NCBI RefSeq assembly: GCF_900188125.1
Contig: NZ_FZOW01000010.1
Span: forward strand, 124,001 to 188,000
Direction: 5' to 3'
From: Rhodococcoides kyotonense
GTDB lineage: Bacteria > Actinomycetota > Actinomycetes > Mycobacteriales > Mycobacteriaceae
Length of the DNA stretch: 64,000 nt
Shown: piece after piece, positions 12,495-20,613 of the stretch
Position numbering within the stretch: position 1 is the stretch's first letter
How the letters are laid out: each line of letters opens with the position of its first letter
The notes under the pieces: generated by a model
The model's input: the letters and a program-made list of their open reading frames with translations, nothing else
Databases searched by the model: none
What the model was told of the DNA's origin: nothing
Position numbers and translations under genes: made by a program

Positions 12495-13886
12495 AGCGAA
12501 GCTCCCCGGCCGAATTCCGTGCGCATTCAGGAACGCCCGGCTGAACGCGGGTACATGTGCGTACCCCACCCTGCGTGCGACGACGCTCGGCGCGACACCG
12601 AGGTGAAGCAGGTTGCGTGCGTGCGTCATTCGCGACAGCGCTCGCCACTGCGGGTACGCCCCACCGGTCTCGGTACGAAAGTCCCGACGCAACCCGGCCT
12701 CGTCGACACCGAGTGCTGCGGCCCATTGGGCCAGCGTCCGACTGTCCGCGGGGTTCCTCGCGACCGTCGCGGCCAGCCGCGAAGCCACGGAGCTCTGGGC
12801 GACGACCGACTCCGTCGATGCGGCTATCCAGTCGAACAGGCTCGAGCTGTCGAATATGCGGGGTCGCAGCGTCGTGTAGGTCGACACGAATCGGTGCAGC
12901 AGATACGGCTCGTCGGCGCGGGTGAAGCGGACGCGTCCGCCTGTGGTCGGCAGGTCGTGGGGCGACCGAAAACCCAACGGCAACAACAACGATCCCTCGT
13001 CGACATCGATCGAGTTGCGGATGCCGGCGGGAAGGATGATCGCCTCACCCTCGCTGAGTCCTTGTAGATGGTCACCGATCCGAACGGTGCCACGTCCCCG
13101 ATACATCCACACCGCCACGTGTGCACCGTTGACACGGGCCCACGTGGAGCCGGCGGGAATGTCAGGCGCAGAGAGTAATTCGGATTCAGGAATCGACGCG
13201 GCACGGTATCGCCTCGGGCTGACGCCCATCGCCGCGGTGAAGGCTCTCGTGAAACCACTCGTCGTATCGAAGCCCACCCGATTCGCCACCCAGCCGATCC
13301 TCCGGCCGTCGGCGAGATAGTCGATCGATGCGGTGATTCGTGCGCGGATTCGCCACTGCGTGAACGTCAGTCCCGTTTCAGCGACGAATCGACGTTGCAT
13401 GGTCCGGACGCTCAATCCCGCCGAATTCGCGTGTTGGGCAGGACTCGTCTCCGCCCCCGGATCCCGCAGAATCGCTTGTGCGACATCGAACATCTCGACC
13501 GAACTCGGTAGCGGCGGCCGCGTGGACGCGGCGTTGCCCGACTGATGAACCACCTTCGGACCCGGTGAGTTGCCACGCAGATAGCCGAGATTCCAGGCGA
13601 ATTCGTGCACCAGGCCGTCGTCCCACTCCGGTGGAACGACGGCCTGGGTGACGACGGTCTGCTCGTCGGCCGGATCCACGCGGGGCAGCAGAATCGGGAA
13701 TGCGACGGTGCCGGCGGAAGTCTCGATGGCGACGCGTCGGCCGGCGGGGATGCGCAACGACGAACCGGCATGGACGTCGTACGTCGTGTCGTCGACGGTG
13801 ACGCGGGATGACCCCGTCATGGTCCAGAACAGCATCGAGCTCGACGTGATGCGCGTCTCGCTTCGGCACGGCGGTACTGGTAACAC
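12474..13886 (-). CDS. AraC-family regulator with two tandem cupin-HTH units
   Basis: 470 residues, about twice the usual AraC length. Residues 18-75 form a cupin-like sensor strand set, 130-240 an AraC HTH pair (LSVRTMQRRFVAETG, then VANRVGFDTTSGFTRAF and GVSPRRYR). A second cupin-like part follows (255-315, HVAVWMYRGRGTVRIGD), then a second HTH pair (360-465, LGVDEAGLRRDFRTETG, VARRVGYAHVPAFSRAF). The chain therefore looks like an internal duplication or fusion of two regulators. The start is GTG 13886, with AGGAG seven bases before it; an open frame upstream is not used. It is divergent from the siderophore genes and its promoter region contains an iron box, so control of siderophore uptake is likely (inference from context; related AraC proteins such as PchR sense ferri-siderophores). 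Confidence 0.88.
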   Translation of the reverse strand: MLPVPPCRSETRITSSSMLFWTMTGSSRVTVDDTTYDVHAGSSLRIPAGRRVAIETSAGTVAFPILLPRVDPADEQTVVTQAVVPPEWDDGLVHEFAWNLGYLRGNSPGPKVVHQSGNAASTRPPLPSSVEMFDVAQAILRDPGAETSPAQHANSAGLSVRTMQRRFVAETGLTFTQWRIRARITASIDYLADGRRIGWVANRVGFDTTSGFTRAFTAAMGVSPRRYRAASIPESELLSAPDIPAGSTWARVNGAHVAVWMYRGRGTVRIGDHLQGLSEGEAIILPAGIRNSIDVDEGSLLLPLGFRSPHDLPTTGGRVRFTRADEPYLLHRFVSTYTTLRPRIFDSSSLFDWIAASTESVVAQSSVASRLAATVARNPADSRTLAQWAAALGVDEAGLRRDFRTETGGAYPQWRALSRMTHARNLLHLGVAPSVVARRVGYAHVPAFSRAFLNAHGIRPGSFAHVRRNT

Positions 13887-13914
13887 GTTGACGCTCCTGG
13901 ACAACTTTTCGGAC

Positions 13915-13933
13915 TTAGTGCTGGCTAACTTTA
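13915..13933. promoter_or_regulatory. Candidate DtxR/IdeR iron box
   Basis: TTAGTGCTGGCTAACTTTA matches 13 of 19 positions of the DtxR/IdeR consensus TTAGGTTAGGCTAACCTAA, with the central GGCTAAC intact. It sits between the divergent AraC-type gene and the siderophore-binding remnant/SIP genes, five bases before the remnant's ATG, a place from which iron-bound repressor could block the transcript. Confidence 0.6.
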
Positions 13934-13937
13934 GGGC

Positions 13938-14347
13938 ATGCACAGATCCATTCGAGCAGCAGCGCTGTCGCCCTCGTCTACATGGGCGGCGACGGCGGCT
14001 GGGCATTCACCTCCGACAGCCCGCAGGGCAAGCTGATGACGTCGCTCGGCTTCACGTACAACGATCCGCCTGCGGACCTGCAGTCCTCACGTCAGGGGGC
14101 GTCGGGAGTTGCGGTGGTCGGCCCGGAGAACATGTCCGCGGGATTCGCGGATTCGCGGACACTCTTCGCGGTGTCCATGGGACCGGCGGACCAGCATCGT
14201 GCGCTCGCCGCAGATCCGTTGCTGGCCAATCAGATTGCGGTCTCGCAGAATCGCGTGTACTCGCTCGGCACAGCAGCATTCAGGCTCGATTACTACAGCG
14301 CCAAGCAGACAGTCGATCTGTTGGTGTCGCTGTTCCAGAAAGGATAG
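13938..14347 (+). pseudogene. Remnant of a siderophore ABC-transporter binding protein
   Basis: The last about 130 codons read as the C-terminal lobe of a FepB/FhuD-like iron-siderophore binding protein (MGGDGGWAFTSD, HRALAADPLLANQIAV, NRVYSLGTAAFRLDYYSA). Normal members have about 300-350 residues. The open frame has no start codon before ATG 13982. An ATG at 13938 starts a signal-peptide-like MHRSIRAAALS, but in another frame that stops after about 31 codons. The simplest reading is one deletion that removed roughly 170 codons and shifted the frame near 13955-13965. The stop is adjacent to the SIP start. Expression of the 121-residue tail from ATG 13982 is possible, but it would lack a signal peptide and half of the fold. 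Confidence 0.7.
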
Positions 14348-15151
14348 ATGATGTCGGTTCTACGAGAGAACGCTCACGACCGCGAACTCGACGACACGGT
14401 TGCGCAGATCGACGCGCTCGAACGCCCCGTACCCAGTGTCCTGCGGTTCACCGCACGCCTGACGCAGGGTACGGAGAACCCGAATTGGTTGCGGCCCAAC
14501 ACTGCTCTGCGTATTCAACTCGGACCCGAGCACGACGACGTGTCACGTGTCTACACGGTTCGGTCGTTCGATGCGGCGTCGAGCTCCATGGTCGTCGACG
14601 TCGTGCTGCACGGCGGGGAGAGTCCGATGATGCGGTGGGTGCACGGTCTGCAGATCGGTGACACGTTCGCGTTGACGGGTCCGCGGCCTCACTTTCTCGT
14701 CCCCGAAAGTGACGCAAAGGCAGCGATTTTCGCCGACGACACCGCCATTCCTGCGCTGTTCGCGATGCTGCAGCAGTGGCCTTCTGGACGCGAGGCGATC
14801 GGCTGGGTCGCGACCGACGATGCCGAGGCTTTTGCCGAACTGCCTGACGTCGATGGCGTCGAGCTGCACCTGATCGGTAAGAACGACAGTCTCGCCGAAC
14901 AGGCACTGCGCATGGAATCGCCTGCAGAGCATGTGGTCTGGGGTGCCGGAGAACGCGACGAGATGCGCGCGATCCGACGGTTCTTCCGCACGACCCATGG
15001 GCTCGGCAAGGACGACGTCGCGGTCTTCGGCTACTGGAAAAAGGGCGTCAGCACGACGGTCATCGACGACTCGAGGCGCAGGAGCTACCAGCGCATCCTG
15101 GAGGCGGGTGGCACTTTGGCGGATATCGATGATCTGGAGATTGGCGACTGA
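14348..15151 (+). CDS. Siderophore-interacting protein (ferric-siderophore reductase, SIP family)
   Basis: 267 residues, normal for the ViuB/SIP family. A flavin-binding barrel (VYTVRSFD near residue 60, then ALTGPR near 110) is followed by a C-terminal NAD(P)H-like domain (WGAGERDEMRAIRRFF, DVAVFGYWKKG near residue 230). Such proteins take a ferric siderophore into the FAD/NAD(P)H-dependent reductive release of iron in the cytoplasm (family knowledge). The ATG directly follows the stop of the binding-protein remnant, and its ribosome site AAAGGA overlaps that stop; ATG 14351 is equally possible. It is downstream of the iron box, so iron repression is likely. It ends in a long palindrome shared with the convergent ABC gene. 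Confidence 0.9.
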   Translation: MMSVLRENAHDRELDDTVAQIDALERPVPSVLRFTARLTQGTENPNWLRPNTALRIQLGPEHDDVSRVYTVRSFDAASSSMVVDVVLHGGESPMMRWVHGLQIGDTFALTGPRPHFLVPESDAKAAIFADDTAIPALFAMLQQWPSGREAIGWVATDDAEAFAELPDVDGVELHLIGKNDSLAEQALRMESPAEHVVWGAGERDEMRAIRRFFRTTHGLGKDDVAVFGYWKKGVSTTVIDDSRRRSYQRILEAGGTLADIDDLEIGD

Positions 15152-15156
15152 CCGCT

Positions 15157-15214
15157 CATGTGCATAGAAATACATAGCGGGCTATGTATTTCTATGCACA
15201 TGCGCCGAAGGCGC
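15157..15214. repeat. Composite palindrome element, copy B (perfect)
   Basis: The two 22-base arms (15157-15178 and 15181-15202, each beginning or ending at CATGTGCATAGAAATACATA) are perfectly complementary around GG. A hairpin GCGCC-GAA-GGCGC (15202-15214) follows directly. The element fills the gap between the convergent SIP and amino-acid ABC ATPase genes and ends at the ATPase stop, so it very likely terminates both. Confidence 0.92.
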
Positions 15215-15943
15215 CTACAACACCTGCGACAGAAACTGCTTCAACCGATCGGTGTGCGGATCGTCGAAAAGCTGTTCCGGCGTACCGGTTTCGACGGCCA
15301 TGCCGTGGTCCATGAAGAGCACTTTGTTGGACACCGAACGGGCGAAGCCCATTTCGTGCGTCACGACGACCATCGTCATACCGCCGGACGCGAGGTCCGA
15401 CATCAGCGCCAGGACACCCTTGACCAACTCGGGGTCCAGCGCCGATGTTGCCTCGTCGAAGAACATGACCTGCGGCTTCATCGCCAGAGCGCGAGCGATC
15501 GCAACGCGCTGCTGCTGGCCGCCGGACAGGTTGCCTGGACGCGAATCGGCCTTGTTGCTCAGACCGACGAGTTCGAGCTGCTCGAGTGCCGCGGCACGAG
15601 CCTCGTCCTTCGACATGCCCTTGAGCTTGCGCAGCCCGAGCGTGATGTTGTCGGACACGGTCTTGTGCGGGAACAGGTTGAAGTGCTGGAACACCATGCC
15701 GATGCGCTGGCGCAGCTCGTCGGGATTGTCCGCCAGGACCGACTTGCCGCCGAGCAGAATGTCGCCCTGATCGGGTTCGTGCAATCGGTTCAGCGCACGC
15801 AGCAGAGTGGACTTGCCGGACCCCGACGGCCCGATCACCGTCGTGGTTCTGCCCGCGTCGACGTGAACATTGACCCCACGCAGCACCTTGTTGGTGCCGA
15901 ATGCCAGATGAATATCCGTGCCGGTCAAGGAAACTGAAGACAT
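15215..15943 (-). CDS. Polar amino-acid ABC transporter, ATP-binding subunit
   Basis: 242 residues, the normal size for GlnQ/HisP-type ATPases. Walker A is GPSGSGKST near residue 36, the Q-loop region [10 protein letters not shown] near 84, signature [15 protein letters not shown] near 140, Walker [14 protein letters not shown] near 160 and the H-loop THEMGFA near 195. It powers uptake of polar amino acids together with the two genes upstream on the same strand; only two bases separate it from the permease. The exact substrate cannot be read from the ATPase. Confidence 0.96.
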   Translation of the reverse strand: MSSVSLTGTDIHLAFGTNKVLRGVNVHVDAGRTTTVIGPSGSGKSTLLRALNRLHEPDQGDILLGGKSVLADNPDELRQRIGMVFQHFNLFPHKTVSDNITLGLRKLKGMSKDEARAAALEQLELVGLSNKADSRPGNLSGGQQQRVAIARALAMKPQVMFFDEATSALDPELVKGVLALMSDLASGGMTMVVVTHEMGFARSVSNKVLFMDHGMAVETGTPEQLFDDPHTDRLKQFLSQVL

Positions 15944-15945
15944 GT

Positions 15946-16707
15946 CTACCTCTCCACCACGAGCGATACCTCGACCGGATCGAGGGTTCCCGAGGTGTCG
16001 GCCTTGCCGGATCGCAGGCGCTTGTCGATGTAGTTGACCAAGTGTGTCAACGGGATCGTCAGGATCAGATAGAACACGCCTGCGGCGAGCAGCGGCGACA
16101 GGTTGCCGGTCTGTGCAGCGGTGTCCTGCCCGACCCGGAACAACTCGCGTTGCGACGCCAACAGCCCGAGGAAGTAGATCAGCGAGCTGTCCTTGATCAG
16201 CGAGATGAACTGGTTGACGATCGCCGGGAGGACGCGTCGAATACCCTGCGGTACGACGACCAGAGCCATCGATCGTCGATAGCTGAACCCGAGCGCCCGC
16301 GACGCTTCGAGCTGACCGGAATCGACGCTCTGGATACCGGAGCGGAAGATCTCACCGAAGTACGCGGCCGCCATCAGCGACAGCGCAGCGATGCCCAACG
16401 GGAACGGACTTCGGCTGCCGGTGAACTGTGTGAGCGTCGGGCCGAAGCCGAGCCCGATGAGCAGAATGACGACGGCCGCCGGGAGGCCACGGAAAATGTC
16501 CGTGTACACCCGCGCGGGCCACCTCAGCCAGCGGGAGCGGGACATACCCGCAACCGCCAGGCCGAGGCCGATCACCGTACCGATCACCCCGGAGGACGCA
16601 GCCAAGATCAGGGTGTTCGGCAATCCGACGGTGATCAGCTTGGGAACGGTGTCCCAGATGAGTTCCCAATCGAAGAACGTGTCGTACAGATTCGACAGTG
16701 TGCTCAT
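15946..16707 (-). CDS. Polar amino-acid ABC transporter, permease subunit
   Basis: 253 residues with about five hydrophobic helices and the HisMQ/GlnP-type coupling loop ([23 protein letters not shown] motif near residue 140). Hydrophobic stretches begin near residues 24 ([14 protein letters not shown]), 75, 100, 180 and 205. One permease gene only, so it would act as a homodimer. It is preceded by the binding protein by 18 bases and followed by the ATPase after two, forming a three-gene operon read from about 17.7 kb leftward. Confidence 0.94.
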   Translation of the reverse strand: MSTLSNLYDTFFDWELIWDTVPKLITVGLPNTLILAASSGVIGTVIGLGLAVAGMSRSRWLRWPARVYTDIFRGLPAAVVILLIGLGFGPTLTQFTGSRSPFPLGIAALSLMAAAYFGEIFRSGIQSVDSGQLEASRALGFSYRRSMALVVVPQGIRRVLPAIVNQFISLIKDSSLIYFLGLLASQRELFRVGQDTAAQTGNLSPLLAAGVFYLILTIPLTHLVNYIDKRLRSGKADTSGTLDPVEVSLVVER

Positions 16708-16725
16708 AACGGCAGAGTGCTCAGA

Positions 16726-17664
16726 TCAGCTGGTGGGAGGCGTGGAGGCCTTGCTGCCCGGCTTCCAGTCGGACGGAACCTCGCGGTCCGGGTACCACTG
16801 CTTCTCGAGCGTGGACCAGGTGCCGTCGGCGACGACTGCGTCGAGTCCGGAGTTCAGCGCGTCGATCAACGGCTGGTTGTCCTTCGCGACAGCGAACGCC
16901 GTGAAGTTGGTCGTGTTGATTGTCTTCTCGAGGATGGCGACGCCGTCCTCGGCCTTGACCTGGCCCGATGCCTGCTGCGACGGTGCGACCCACGCGTCGA
17001 TCTGGCCGGACTTCACGTTGGCGTACGCGGTGTTGTAGTCCGGGAATCGAACCGGCTCGATGCCGAGGGTGTTGGTGACGTAGTCGTCCTGGACGGTGCC
17101 CTGCACGACGCCGATGCGCTGCTGGTCGTCGAGCTCGGCGATCGTCTTGATCGAGTAGTCGTTCTTCGCGACGAGTGCCATCTCACCGAAGTCGTAACCG
17201 TTGGTGAAGCCGACGGTGTTCCGGCGAGCATCGGTCGTCGAGATCGACGAGGAGCCTGCGTCGTACACCTTGTTGTTCACCGCAGCGAGCAGCGAGGAGA
17301 ACTCGGTGGCCGAGAACTCGACCGTCAGGTTCAGCTTTGCGGCGACGGCCCGAAGAAGCTCGTTGTCGAAGCCGGTGAAGTTGCCTGCCTCGTCGATGAA
17401 GATGTTCGGCGGGGCGTCGGACAGAGTTCCGACGTACAGCGTGCCGGGCTTGATCAGACCGAGGTTCGCGGTGTCGATCTGGTCGAGCGGCGTGACGTCG
17501 TCCGTCGTGTACTTGTCCAGCGATGCCTGGTCGGAGCCTGCGAGAGCGTTCTCACCGGTGCCGCCGGAGCTGTTGTCGCTGGAACACGCGACGGCCCCGA
17601 GCGTGAGTGCGAGTGTCGCAGCGATGGCTGCGATGGCACGGCCTCGTAAACGTCGGTTGGTCAC
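16726..17664 (-). CDS. Amino-acid ABC transporter, substrate-binding lipoprotein
   Basis: 312 residues. The signal ends in a lipobox (GAVACSS, Cys near residue 27), so the mature protein is membrane anchored. It has the family-3 solute-binding fold: GTLYVGTLSDAPPNIF, GFDNELLRAVAAKLNL, SISTTDARRNTVGFT, VVQGTVQDDYV. The phrase FDNELLRAVAAKLNL with the STTDAR block is typical of glutamate/cystine/polar amino-acid binders (family knowledge). The start is GTG 17664 with AGGAG seven bases before it. First gene of the operon; the 110 bases upstream must hold its promoter. Confidence 0.93.
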   Translation of the reverse strand: MTNRRLRGRAIAAIAATLALTLGAVACSSDNSSGGTGENALAGSDQASLDKYTTDDVTPLDQIDTANLGLIKPGTLYVGTLSDAPPNIFIDEAGNFTGFDNELLRAVAAKLNLTVEFSATEFSSLLAAVNNKVYDAGSSSISTTDARRNTVGFTNGYDFGEMALVAKNDYSIKTIAELDDQQRIGVVQGTVQDDYVTNTLGIEPVRFPDYNTAYANVKSGQIDAWVAPSQQASGQVKAEDGVAILEKTINTTNFTAFAVAKDNQPLIDALNSGLDAVVADGTWSTLEKQWYPDREVPSDWKPGSKASTPPTS

Positions 17665-17775
17665 GGCGGAACTCCTAGGTATGTGGATCGAAGACCCTTG
17701 AGGCTAGCGCGAGCACGCCGAAGCCCTGAAATCGGATTGCGGTTGTGTTAACCGGAACGAACGGCCGGGCATTCC

Positions 17776-18540
17776 CTAGCGCTGCGCGTTCCTCCACGAG
17801 ATCGCGTCCTTCAACTCCGTCAGGTCGTACTCGGGGCCGCCCGTTCCGACGGTGAACAGCGTCGCACCGGCGTCGACGAAGTCCTGTGCCTTGTCCGCAC
17901 CGGGCCACGAGACGGACCGCGCGATCGACGTGACATCGCGCCCGACGGTCTCGCCGTGCGCGGCCAGGATGCCCGACTTACGTTTCAGCTCGTCGAGATC
18001 GGCGAAGCTGTGCCAGATGTGCGCGTACTCGGCGACCAGCTTGAGCGTCTTCTTCTCGCCGCCACCGCCGATCAGGATGGGAATCTGACGCGTCGGCGCC
18101 GGGTTTCCGACCTCGAGACGGTGCTTGATGCGAGCGAGGTTGTCCTTCAACAGGTTCAAGCGTGAACCCGCGGTGCCGAACTCGTAGCCGAAGTTGTCGT
18201 AGTCCTTCTGGTTCCAGCCACCGCCGATGCCGAGGATCAACCGTCCGCCGCTGATGTGGTCGACAGTCCGGGCCATATCTGCGAGCAGGTCGGGGTTGCG
18301 GTAGCCGCCACCGGTGACGAGTGCGCCGATCTCGACGTTCGACGTCTGCTCCGCCCACGCGCCGAGCATCGTCCAGCACTCGAAGTGCGCGCCGTCGAGG
18401 TCGCCGTACAGGGGGTAGAAGTGGTCCCAGTTGAACACGATGTCGACGCCCGCATCCTCGGAGCGCAGGACCGCGTCACGAATGAGCTGGTAGTCAGGGG
18501 CGTGCTGGGGCTGAAGCTGAACACCGATCTTCACAGTCAT
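17776..18540 (-). CDS. LLM-class F420-dependent oxidoreductase
   Basis: 254 residues of the luciferase-like monooxygenase fold: KIGVQLQPQHAPDYQ at the start, HFYPLYGDLDGAHFECWTMLGAWAEQT, SGGRLILGIGGGWNQKDYDNFGYEFG, PILIGGGGEKKTLKL. GGGEKKTL and the WN motif are features of the F420-dependent group common in mycobacteria. The substrate is unknown. The ATG at 18540 is used because homologues begin with the KIGVQ strand; a longer frame would run back through the palindrome at 18552-18606. It lies on the same strand as the ABC operon, 111 bases before it. Confidence 0.88.
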   Translation of the reverse strand: MTVKIGVQLQPQHAPDYQLIRDAVLRSEDAGVDIVFNWDHFYPLYGDLDGAHFECWTMLGAWAEQTSNVEIGALVTGGGYRNPDLLADMARTVDHISGGRLILGIGGGWNQKDYDNFGYEFGTAGSRLNLLKDNLARIKHRLEVGNPAPTRQIPILIGGGGEKKTLKLVAEYAHIWHSFADLDELKRKSGILAAHGETVGRDVTSIARSVSWPGADKAQDFVDAGATLFTVGTGGPEYDLTELKDAISWRNAQR

Positions 18541-18551
18541 TTCACCATGAT

Positions 18552-18606
18552 GCGCCTTCGGCGCCTGTGCGTGCATAGTTGGGACAGGCACCAACTATGC
18601 ACGCAC
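18552..18606. repeat. Composite palindrome element, copy C (diverged arms)
   Basis: Mini-hairpin GCGCC-TTC-GGCGC (18552-18564) is followed by a perfect 16-bp inverted repeat, GTGCGTGCATAGTTGG (18567-18582) and CCAACTATGCACGCAC (18591-18606). The layout and the TGTGC...CATAG core match the other copies, but the inner part differs. It lies after the metallohydrolase stop and before the LLM gene, in line with a terminator. Confidence 0.8.
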
Positions 18607-18613
18607 GGGCGCG

Positions 18614-19126
18614 TCAGCGCATCGATACGCCCGCCTGCAGCATCGTCGCCCGCAGGACGAACCCCGCCTCGTGCCCGACGACCTCCTCGACGAGCGTGAC
18701 GAACCTGTCGACGAATTCGCCTCCATGCGGGGGCAATTCGGTATCCAGAGGCTCGAAATGATGTGCGAGCTCGTGCAGCACGACGAGCTCGCGCAGTGCC
18801 CACGCCTCGTTTCGACGGTGCAGTGGGACCGCGATGGTCTGTGTGTCCCGCTCGTAGTGCGACGCACCCGTTCCCGAACGTTCACGCACATGTACGACGC
18901 GTCCCGCGTGCGGCCAGTGCTCCCACACCCAATTCAATTGCAGCACTGCGTCGACATACGCCTGAACGGACTCGATCGACGCGAATTTCCGCTCGATCGG
19001 CAGCGTGATGGTCGAGCCGTGGATCTGCACGGTGCGCAGGTTGCGTTCGTCCGCGCGGTCGAACATCAGGCGCACCGTCGACTCGGCCTCGTACACCTTG
19101 GACCGTTGCGAGTCCCTCGTCTTCAC
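18614..19126 (-). CDS. Putative zinc metalloprotease/hydrolase, TIGR04338-like
   Basis: About 170 residues from GTG 19126. The centre has VVLHELAHHFEP, an HExxH zinc site, followed by a glycine-histidine segment (PPHGGEFVDRFVTLVEE) that fits the third metal ligand. This matches the small actinobacterial putative metallohydrolase family TIGR04338, function unknown. The longer frame back to 19270 is rejected because its N-terminal part is arginine-rich and overlaps the TfoX-like gene's end. The true start is not certain because no strong ribosome site is visible. Confidence 0.78.
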   Translation of the reverse strand: MKTRDSQRSKVYEAESTVRLMFDRADERNLRTVQIHGSTITLPIERKFASIESVQAYVDAVLQLNWVWEHWPHAGRVVHVRERSGTGASHYERDTQTIAVPLHRRNEAWALRELVVLHELAHHFEPLDTELPPHGGEFVDRFVTLVEEVVGHEAGFVLRATMLQAGVSMR

Positions 19127-19179
19127 CAGCGCGAGCTTAGCGCCGCACCTCAGGGACCGATGCGCAAACCCGGATGAGC

Positions 19180-19506
19180 CTAAATCCGCTTGGCGTTGTG
19201 CTCCAGCGCAACTCCGACCCAGAAGTCGAGGCCGGCGCCCTCGAAACCATTGGACGACACAATGATCCACCCGTTTCCCATGTCGCGATCGCCCATCACC
19301 GCACGTCGCGCGCCCGGCCGTGCAACCAGCTCGTCCGTGCGCGATGGATCCGTTTTGACGAGGAGACCGCCGTCGGAATGGGCGCCGACGGCGATCTTGC
19401 CACGCACCATGAACTGCAGGCCGCCGAACATCTTCTTCTCGACGACCGAAGGCTCACCCGTCAGCGCGTCACGGATCCGATCTGCCAGCTCCACGTCGTA
19501 GGTCAT
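19180..19506 (-). CDS. TfoX N-terminal domain protein
   Basis: 108 residues covering a single TfoX_N domain: EKKMFGGLQFMVRGKIAVG and the C-terminal WIIVSSNGFEGAGLDFWVGVAL. In gamma-proteobacteria the domain occurs in competence regulator TfoX; actinobacterial stand-alone versions have no known role. The ATG at 19506 gives the usual N-terminus (MTYDVELADRIRDAL). Same strand as the metallohydrolase, 53 bases before its GTG. Confidence 0.88.
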   Translation of the reverse strand: MTYDVELADRIRDALTGEPSVVEKKMFGGLQFMVRGKIAVGAHSDGGLLVKTDPSRTDELVARPGARRAVMGDRDMGNGWIIVSSNGFEGAGLDFWVGVALEHNAKRI

Positions 19507-19587
19507 GGACGAGATTGTGCGCCTGATCGGTTCCGCGGGTACCCCGAAACTTGCAAAACCTTTGCACTCGATTGATCTACTGCCGCC

Positions 19588-20085
19588 ATGATGATGAAGA
19601 AGAGCGCGGTCGCCGCGCTGTGTGCCGCCGCTGCGATGACCACGGGCGTGCTTTTTGCGCCCGCAGCCTCCGCCTCACCCTTGAGTGATCTTCTCGGTTC
19701 GCTGAATCTCGGCTCGTCGGCCCCGTCCGAAGGACCGCCGGTGGGGCAGTCGGCCAATGCCAACGTCAGGTTCGAATTCGGCATCCAAGGTACCGCGGAC
19801 TTCACCGGCATCGATTCGTCGTGCATCATCGACCCCCCTGCACCTCGCAACGTCTTCGCCGCCGGCACGTCCGTCACTTTGCCGTTCGACCGTGCCGGCG
19901 CACCCGACTGTGCCGGACGATTCGGCTCGGTCTCCTACTCTGTTGCGCTGCGAGGTGGTGGCTCCACGTCTTACGGCAACTTCGACGCGTCGATAAGCCC
20001 CGCCGGAGAAGTGTCCGTTCGCTGTACGGGGACGAGTGGACTCACATGCCGAGCCTTCGACAGCACCGTGACCTTCGGGCGCTGA
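19588..20085 (+). CDS. Small secreted protein of unknown function (paralogue 1)
   Basis: 165 residues. Residues 1-29 are a classic Sec signal (MMMKKS, hydrophobic stretch, cleavage after PAASA). The mature part begins SPLSDLLGSLNLGSS and contains four cysteines (SSCIID, APDCAGR, VRCTG, LTCRA), which could make two disulfides, in a beta-rich chain. I recognise no family. The next gene encodes a protein with the same architecture and start of the mature part, so the two arose by tandem duplication. Three ATG codons in a row (19588, 19591, 19594) leave the exact start open. Confidence 0.8.
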   Translation: MMMKKSAVAALCAAAAMTTGVLFAPAASASPLSDLLGSLNLGSSAPSEGPPVGQSANANVRFEFGIQGTADFTGIDSSCIIDPPAPRNVFAAGTSVTLPFDRAGAPDCAGRFGSVSYSVALRGGGSTSYGNFDASISPAGEVSVRCTGTSGLTCRAFDSTVTFGR

Positions 20086-20090
20086 CAGCA

Positions 20091-20609
20091 ATGACGAACC
20101 GGGTCCGAGTCGCCCTCGTTGCCCTGTGCGCCGTAGCGACCATGGCAATCGGCGCAGCACCGGCGGCCGCAGCCTCGCCGCTCACCGATTTCCTCGACTC
20201 GCTCGATCTCGGTTCGTCGGATCCGACGACGTCGCCAGGAGATATGAGGGCGCCACTGCGCGTCGAGTATCTCGGTCCGCTGACCTCGAACGATCGAGTG
20301 TTCTTCGAGGGCACGTCGGTTCGGTGTCTGGATGTCGTCGACGTCCCGGACAGGCTGTTCGACCGCACAACGGTCGCCGAGGTGAGCGCCCGATACGACT
20401 ACTGGGACAGCCGGTGCGAATCCAACCGAGGGACGATGCGGCTCGCGCTGGTCATCGTCGGTCCGGTGTATCGCACCGCGCAGGTCGATGTGGTTCTCGA
20501 CATCGACCCGAGAGGAAATCGCCTCTGGCTCGACTGCGTCGACTCGACCCGTGCCGGGTTCGCACCACTGCGTTGTTCGACGACCGGAAACACGGTCATC
20601 TTCTCCTGA
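20091..20609 (+). CDS. Small secreted protein of unknown function (paralogue 2)
   Basis: 172 residues starting at ATG 20091, five bases after the previous stop, so the two are co-translated. The signal ends PAAAA, and the mature chain starts SPLTDFLDSLDLGSS, close to its neighbour. Four cysteines (VRCLD, SRCES, LDCVD, LRCST) again suggest two disulfides, but the rest is diverged. It ends TGNTVIFS against the neighbour's DSTVTFGR, supporting a shared final strand. Function unknown. Converges with the sensor-like gene at 20614 with only four bases between stops. Confidence 0.82.
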   Translation: MTNRVRVALVALCAVATMAIGAAPAAAASPLTDFLDSLDLGSSDPTTSPGDMRAPLRVEYLGPLTSNDRVFFEGTSVRCLDVVDVPDRLFDRTTVAEVSARYDYWDSRCESNRGTMRLALVIVGPVYRTAQVDVVLDIDPRGNRLWLDCVDSTRAGFAPLRCSTTGNTVIFS

Positions 20610-20613
20610 CGGG

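Noticed and set aside
15901..17649. 582-codon plus-strand frame
   Set aside because: Antisense to the amino-acid ABC transporter genes, whose motifs are all intact on the other strand.
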